The position numbers and the translations under genes were made by a program. The notes beneath the pieces were generated by a model. That model was given only the letters and a program-made list of their open reading frames with translations, did not search any database and had not been told where the DNA came from. A DNA stretch of 64,000 nt from Microvirga terrestris (GTDB lineage: Bacteria > Pseudomonadota > Alphaproteobacteria > Rhizobiales > Beijerinckiaceae), in the NCBI RefSeq assembly GCF_015694425.1, contig NZ_JADQDN010000001.1:828160-892159 (forward strand), written 5' to 3'. This document shows positions 61,401 to 64,000 of the stretch, piece after piece (position 1 is the first letter of the stretch; every line of letters starts with the position of its first letter).

Positions 61401-63074
61401 GGGATCCTAGGAGTAAACGAGCTTTACGGTGGGGAGGGTAATGACGTTTACTATCTCTACGGAGCTAATGACGTCGTGCTGGATACCGGCGACGCTGGCG
61501 ATCTCGATATCGCTCATCTGAGGCTGGAGGATTTCGGCAACAATTGGGATGCGATCGATGACTATGCTCAGATCCTCCTTTGGGATAGCGGCATCGAGCA
61601 GATCTGGGTAGACGGAGTCCTCTATGGCGGTGTCGGCGGCGGCGGCAACAGTCCTGCCACGGAGATCACGCTGACCGGTGGCCCGAACGGCAACGGCTCG
61701 GTCAACGAGAATTCAGATCCCGAAACGATTGTCGGCGTTCTCGGCAACAACGACCCGGACGAAATTGATCGCCACGCCTATGGCTTCATCCTTGCGAACG
61801 GCGCATTGGCTGAAGTCGATCCATCTGGCCGGTTCCGGATTGTTCAGGAGGGCAACACCTGGCGGGTTATCGTCGAGGATCCGAGCCTGCTGGATCACGA
61901 ACAAGGCGATGGCACCTATAAGGTCATGATCCGGGTGACGGACGACGGCGATCCGCCAATGTCGTATGATCATGAGGTCACGATCGTCATCAACGACGTC
62001 AACGAGACTGGCACGATCGTCACGCTGACGGGCGGCGATAAGGAAGATGGCACAGTCGATGAGAATTCGGGTCAAGGTGCTGTGGTCGGCGATCTCGGCA
62101 ACAACGATCCGGATCAAGGCGACACCTTCACCTACACCTTCGAGAACGGCTCGGATGTCGATGCGGACGGCCGGTTCCGGATCGTGCAGGATGGAGACAC
62201 TTGGCGTATCGTAGTCCAGGATCCGTCAAAGCTTGATCAGAGCGGCGGTTCTCACACCGTGAGGGTGGTCGTCACGGATGGTGCGACGTTCTACACGGCT
62301 GAAGTCACAATCCAGGTCAATGATGTCGACAGCAGCAATAGACTTGCTCTTGCTCAAGACATTATCGATGAAAACTCGTCGCCTGGTGCATTCATCGGTG
62401 ATTTGACTTGGGGAGGTGCAGATCCCGATCCGTCCTTCACGTTCGAACTCGCCGAGAATGGAGATGCTGGTGGGCGGTTTGCTCTCAGCGGACGCACATT
62501 GATCGTGAACAATGGAGTTCTTCTCGACTTTGAGCAGAACGAGTTCCACGAGGTTTCAATCATCGTAAAGCAAAACGGGGTGATCGTCGGAACCTATGAT
62601 TTGCCCGTCTATGTCGGCAATCTGGTTACTGAAGCCGCAAATGGATCCGACGGAGCTGATCGAATTGTTGCCGGTAGCGGTGACGATCAACTGAATGGTG
62701 GAGGCGGTAATGATACACTTTATGGATCGGAAGGCACCGATGTGCTTTCCGGCGGAGAAGGTGAAGACGTCTTTGTCTTCGATACTCAGCCATCAGAAGT
62801 GAACACAGACAGCATTGTCGACTTCAACGCGGGTGAGGACAAGATTCATCTTAGCATAACAGTGTTCGATGCTTTAATGTCGACTGGTACTCTTTCCGAG
62901 AACGAATTCCACATCGGTGTGAGAGCTCAAACTTGGGAGCACCGGATCATATACGATGATTGGTTGGGTGAACTCTATTACGATATCGACGGTATCGGGG
63001 ATGAACAGGCCATTCTGATAGCTACTCTTCCTGGAGAACTTAGCCTAACCCGCGATAACTTCATCGTTATCTAG
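52431..63074 (+). CDS. Giant RTX/cadherin-like secreted calcium-binding protein
   Basis: A 3,547-residue protein (ATG 52431; ATG 52449 is an equally likely start), probably exported by a type I system and folded outside with calcium. Residues 1-425 hold beta-propeller-like repeats (LLDGGFLVVFSKED, LQDGRFVISWDE). RTX nonapeptides (GGxGxDxLx) fill about 428-1560, 2184-2580, 2690-2780, 2890-3020 and 3404-3445. Cadherin-like domains (ITINDVNEAP, TIEENTT) lie at 1607-2125 (five) and 3073-3400 (three). The end YYDIDGIGDEQAILIATL...DNFIVI matches RTX secretion tails. No signal peptide or enzyme domain is seen; adhesion or matrix is inference. Its codons are less GC-rich than upstream genes. Confidence 0.9.
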   Translation: MHGRRPMTAYLDQFSSSQADEIQAQSDPAGATSSLAGIAPTPWSGVIRYNNLNVSTTTTELLDGGFLVVFSKEDYSTGSVRFLLRAQIFNADGTQRGSEIDLGVGLGTQFSAISVKAVTLSDGKVAFAWKDFDGAYVRVFDPHGTYMSASRQIGGVVPTNNEIPYQMFSTGTEFTVTYKDPDDGRHYFATFGDNPAAGPKASGWTTDATNDFAWTTVSDGPNSQAKLSAAYRPGSSGLPVRFPTIQIELEDHPGKSTNHILTDNTVTEIEMVRNRDGAFLVWVNAAGKISAQHYVVDYIPPSGGFPADYQIVKNGSELTLGTAKGSNYVMKTLHDGRMVLTWVGEDQLVHAMVLNQNGSVFWEDFIVNPNGRQGNPSISVLQDGRFVISWDENAASPGQTNSVRDTKIFDARTVGVNVTGHQTSDTWLYGTGLSDTITGGAKHDRLYGEAGADALRGNSGDDVLFGGAGNDSLEGGFGNDALVGGEGNDTLNGGADIDTVNYFDADGFVVASLDPTVANGGKAAGDVFIGIENLVGSGQGDGLRGNEVANRLDGQGGNDRIYGGGGNDELLGGIADDTLHGGSGRDQLKGEGGNDFASYEGGGRVEVNLATGGTFGDADGDTYTEIEGVIGSSFDDKIVGNSGHNTLLGGIGSDTLEGGTGNDKFYGNDTANGADAGIDFVSYENAGGPVRVTLSIDTPTGEAAGDTLVGIEGLIGSSHADTLIGSNDANTLRGGNGDDQLAGLYGADKLEGGAGNDFADYQVPDVDLVASLLQTEWHLNTDVAKDDTYDSIEGIISGDGNDMLSGNHNDNTIIGAGGNDTLQGHDGADSLDGGIGNDFASYASTTTGVIASLAGGITQTGHAAGDKYNSIEGLIGGSGSDRLIGNGSANTLRGGQGDDSLEGGAGIDLLQGGHGSDTLEGGAGADILQGGQVEILKDGTTQDIVDTGIDFADYRNSSAGVNVNLGAGTGSNGDATGDQYISIEGVIGSSSSDTLTGSNGANTLIGGGGNDILNGGGGVDSLRGGSGDDTYILDDDNNSDLIDESTTNGGSGEDTIKVKFSYSIESNGEIENLDASTAATTTNVTLTGNSLRNRLTGHGGADTLDGGTGNDIMAGGAGSDTYYVDELNETVTEAIGGGYDIVIARKHHQLTEGSEIEELRADSAAGDISLNGNSGANTIVGSDGNNTLDGRAGLDSLEGGKGADHLYDVYTDGGLDTLNGGEGNDTYYIAGDGSSVIIEANDAAGGIDTVQADVSFTLNGGAKVETLKVGDSDDPDAHINLTGNEFANTLVGGAGENVLDGGGGADSMAGGLGDDTYHVNDDGDRITENEDQGADTVYASINYALRSGVHVEELRAVAGNQDINLTGNGLSQSIYGNNGNNELNGLSGGDTLVGGNGDDTYIINDENDVVDERNSTGNDTVRTKFSYSLNNAKAADIENLEAYQVTNTTTLSLTGNSLANEITGNNGVNTLDGGDGNDTLTGNFGNDTLLGGAGRDRLVGGGDDDSLVGGAGQDTLLGGAGNDTLDGGNGDSPDELIGGSGDDVYYIRHAGDTIDEEIGGGDNDTAYLQTSVYGNDRSLANQAAKDLLANNIEKVYINGKLFKAPTNLTVVGTSVDEKSFPGTPVSTLSVDDVPGESFTYSFRDGQGEGGIVDPSGQFRIINNNGVWEIRVNDGANLDREARGSYTFVVVVTDSDGFSLEKTVTITINDVNEAPDNIRFQSSNEDQITIEENTTHVGRLIADDPEGNPLRYELATTDNPNGGLFNLNSDGTLTLKAGVDWETMGSNKYYDVAIMVSDNINPAVRKVVRVHIDNAEENGTPTNIRFASTNNREITIKENTTAIDSVTATDTELLTYSFAPNGNPGDLFRITSNGVLSLNAGVDYEALKVNKYYEVTVLVSDNINTPVPQVLRINIEDVNEAPDHVVFEETGEASITIYENTTDVGQLIAEDQENNTLTYSFAQGGNPGNLFAISPNGVITLVNGVNYETMGNNKFYELVVEVFDGSNTIRRTVRVNIENANDAPTTVRLNGAEAVTVDENSILIGILSASDEDGHQISGYTLSGVHAHLFTVVRNGNAYELRAINDDVLDYETLGAFIELHITATDSEGEDSEPQTIRINIDPVDPVEINNVYHIETGNEVIVEDLNPAVGGIDIAWIHTSSYTLNETIGIETLAVHESVTDGVSITGNGQANTIIGGIGNDVLDGGGGVDSIVGADGDDTLRGGTGDDRIEDESGHNSLEGGSGNDVLVGGADDDYLDGGADNDQLAGSAGNDTLDGGTGNDVLTGGLGNDTYYIDSEDDVIEEAEGEGRDKAYVTFNYSLEGTHLEDLAVQETLSEGVQVDLTGNDRDNELTGHDGENSLDGGKGNDTLNGHAGNDTLKGGEGNDYLDGGRDFDYLEGGDGNDLLNGGTGVDTLDGGIGNDIYFVDNLEDVVIELDPDGGKDTVYATRNYTLGAGVHVETLRSPGGNNPIDLMGNEFANTVVGAFGNDTLSGDGGDDALRGLRGNDTLKGGQGNDTLEGWEDNDLLEGGSGNDILLGGAGNDTLKGGEGDDKLKGGEGDDVYFLEDFNDEIEVDNGDDQGQDSAYVTASVIGDRDGDQDHDEDDVKVYAETLWAKGVEDVFVDGKYVNPEGGLDDLYHVYSKDMVITEDPDPTVGGNDKAIIFVNYELGHDVGVETLEAGVDTGVSITGNNLANTIIGGAGNDWLTGGGGKDSIAGGFGDDVLTGGDTDDTIEGGDGNDILYGGLGQNKLVGGAGDDSYYIRGGLDVALLDIVEEDLNRDAGGYDKVYLFTEDFLGQTGEPDWDTIQAYAEYLWSHGIEEVYVDGELQEEIGSANNIYHVHDKDMEFDEPLDQESGGIDIAYIHREVSEFVLKDEDGIETLQVHADNTNNVSLTGNSQDNTVVGGVGNDTLNGEEGDDSIVGGSGNDSIVGGDNDDWLEGGANDDTLLGGEGVDTLVGGHGNDRLDGGAGNNTLDGGAGADTLIGSAPEGILGVNELYGGEGNDVYYLYGANDVVLDTGDAGDLDIAHLRLEDFGNNWDAIDDYAQILLWDSGIEQIWVDGVLYGGVGGGGNSPATEITLTGGPNGNGSVNENSDPETIVGVLGNNDPDEIDRHAYGFILANGALAEVDPSGRFRIVQEGNTWRVIVEDPSLLDHEQGDGTYKVMIRVTDDGDPPMSYDHEVTIVINDVNETGTIVTLTGGDKEDGTVDENSGQGAVVGDLGNNDPDQGDTFTYTFENGSDVDADGRFRIVQDGDTWRIVVQDPSKLDQSGGSHTVRVVVTDGATFYTAEVTIQVNDVDSSNRLALAQDIIDENSSPGAFIGDLTWGGADPDPSFTFELAENGDAGGRFALSGRTLIVNNGVLLDFEQNEFHEVSIIVKQNGVIVGTYDLPVYVGNLVTEAANGSDGADRIVAGSGDDQLNGGGGNDTLYGSEGTDVLSGGEGEDVFVFDTQPSEVNTDSIVDFNAGEDKIHLSITVFDALMSTGTLSENEFHIGVRAQTWEHRIIYDDWLGELYYDIDGIGDEQAILIATLPGELSLTRDNFIVI

Positions 63075-63159
63075 GAAACACGTTGGCTGAGAAGGGATCG
63101 CTCTTGCGAGCGGTGCCTCTCTCGTATATCTTTACGTTATATCATTAGGATAAAATCAA

Positions 63160-64000
63160 ATGCCCGCTCTAAACATCGTTGTCGCTTCAGGTGGAGTGAA
63201 GCTCTCTGATACGAATGTTGGATTTAACGAGAACATCGCATCCGATGGTCAGCTGTTCCTAATTGGAACGGTTCAAAATGTGAATACCAACTTGACTTAT
63301 GATTGGGCTGATCAGGGTGGTGTCGCGCAGAATGCGGGTGGGCGATATACATTCGTCCCGAGAACTGTTGGCGGACAGACGCATATAGAGATCTACGTCG
63401 CGGCAGGTATGGGTGGTGCAACCAACTTCAACTTCGAGGCCGGGTCTTTCCATGAGGTTGTACTTCAAGGAAAGAACTCACTCGGTAACGTGATAGATCA
63501 AGGGAATTTCAGGGTTACACTTACTAACGTTAACGAAGCCCCCTTGACCTTGACGCTGACGAATACAGCAAATCCGAGCTTCACCTGGATGGAGAACAGA
63601 CCTGCCGGCACCTTGATTGGGGAGTTGGGGTCAACTGATCCTGATACCACTGCCGCATTCGGTCGTACCAGCCATCGCTATTCGATTGCGGACACCAATC
63701 CTGAGAACATCCGCAACGCATACGAGATTATCCAGAATCCGACGACGCGCCGGTATGAGCTTGTGGTCAAGCAAAATGCTGTTATCGATTGGGATAGCCT
63801 GCCGGCTGGCGCTAAGTATCATGACGTTGCCATTATAGTAACTGATATGAATGGTAGTGGACTGTCTCGTACGGAGACTTTCCGCATCAATCTAACGAAT
63901 GATCCCTCCGACGATCCGCAGACGACCAACGATCCTCCGACGACGCCGACGATCGTGAACGGCACGGTGCTGTCGCTGACGGAGAACGCGGCTGGGACTG
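63160..64000 (+). CDS. Second cadherin-like repeat protein, 3' end outside the window
   Basis: ATG 63160 opens a frame of 280 codons without a stop to the window edge; AGGA lies about 9 bases upstream. It starts MPALNIVVASGGVKLSDTNV and has no signal peptide. Two domains end in cadherin-like linkers (RVTLTNVNEAP, RINLTNDPSDDPQT), and then TVLSLTENAAGT begins the next. The pattern resembles the cadherin-like parts of the preceding giant protein, so more RTX repeats and a secretion tail are expected beyond the edge. It lies 85 bases after that gene in the same direction. Confidence 0.85.
   Translation, partial: MPALNIVVASGGVKLSDTNVGFNENIASDGQLFLIGTVQNVNTNLTYDWADQGGVAQNAGGRYTFVPRTVGGQTHIEIYVAAGMGGATNFNFEAGSFHEVVLQGKNSLGNVIDQGNFRVTLTNVNEAPLTLTLTNTANPSFTWMENRPAGTLIGELGSTDPDTTAAFGRTSHRYSIADTNPENIRNAYEIIQNPTTRRYELVVKQNAVIDWDSLPAGAKYHDVAIIVTDMNGSGLSRTETFRINLTNDPSDDPQTTNDPPTTPTIVNGTVLSLTENAAGT

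Noticed and set aside
53710..61640. Short tandem DNA repeats that might suggest a CRISPR array or a microsatellite
   Set aside because: The periodicity is the coding of Gly/Asp-rich RTX nonapeptides in one open frame; there are no constant direct repeats with unique spacers.
63099..63112. Hairpin CGCTC/GAGCG after the giant RTX gene
   Set aside because: The stem is only 5 bp and no T run follows, so a terminator cannot be supported.

Overview
The window reads as the chromosome of an alphaproteobacterium of the order Rhizobiales (Hyphomicrobiales). The gene order is the one typical of that group: plsX-fabH-ihfA-merR, then a complete nuo operon, then birA-rnj-mce-DUF1467-proS-lolC/E-lolD-dnaE, then rpsB-tsf-pyrH-frr-uppS-cdsA-dxr-rseP-bamA-lpxD-fabZ-lpxA-lpxI-lpxB, then gltA-gltX-comEC-lexA. 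GC-rich codon use, a GTTC-N7-GTTC SOS box at lexA and a GAGCATG/AAGTGGGAACCG palindromic repeat point the same way. A Microvirga/Methylobacterium-like genus is plausible, but that is inference.

Region by region. 1-2864: end of plsX, fabH (TTG start), IHF alpha and a MerR-type regulator. 2959-4676: tRNA-Asp with its own promoter, then two accessory genes (a small iron-permease-like membrane protein and a secreted protein of unknown function on the minus strand). 5023-20173: NADH:quinone oxidoreductase (complex I), nuoA-N all on the plus strand with separate nuoC and nuoD. It is interrupted only by a small two-helix membrane-protein gene that is translationally coupled between nuoD and nuoE. 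20176-23456: biotin-protein ligase, RNase J, methylmalonyl-CoA epimerase and a DUF1467 protein. 23850-31038: proS, the lipoprotein-release ABC system, a 33-residue ORF and dnaE. 31039-31738: 700 bases without a credible protein gene but with two good promoters and much RNA-like secondary structure. 31739-46154: ribosomal protein S2, EF-Ts, UMP kinase, ribosome recycling factor and an envelope-building series (isoprenoid and phospholipid precursors, RseP, BamA, lipid A enzymes). 46252-52230: citrate synthase, glutamyl-tRNA synthetase, ComEC and LexA.

52431-64000 is accessory. A 3,547-codon gene encodes a giant RTX/cadherin-like protein with a type I secretion-type C-terminus. It is followed by a second, related gene that runs off the window. 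The giant protein has an ordered plan: an N-terminal propeller-like part, four RTX blocks that each end in the same non-RTX module (GIE-x-V-x-VDG), two trains of cadherin-like domains, a last short RTX run and a secretion tail. No secretion ABC transporter gene is in the window.

The housekeeping part joins energy metabolism (nuo, gltA), translation (proS, rpsB, tsf, frr, gltX), replication and SOS (dnaE, lexA) and outer-membrane assembly (lolC/E, lolD, rseP, bamA, lpx genes). The least explained parts are the region between dnaE and rpsB, the extra gene inside nuo, and the RTX locus.
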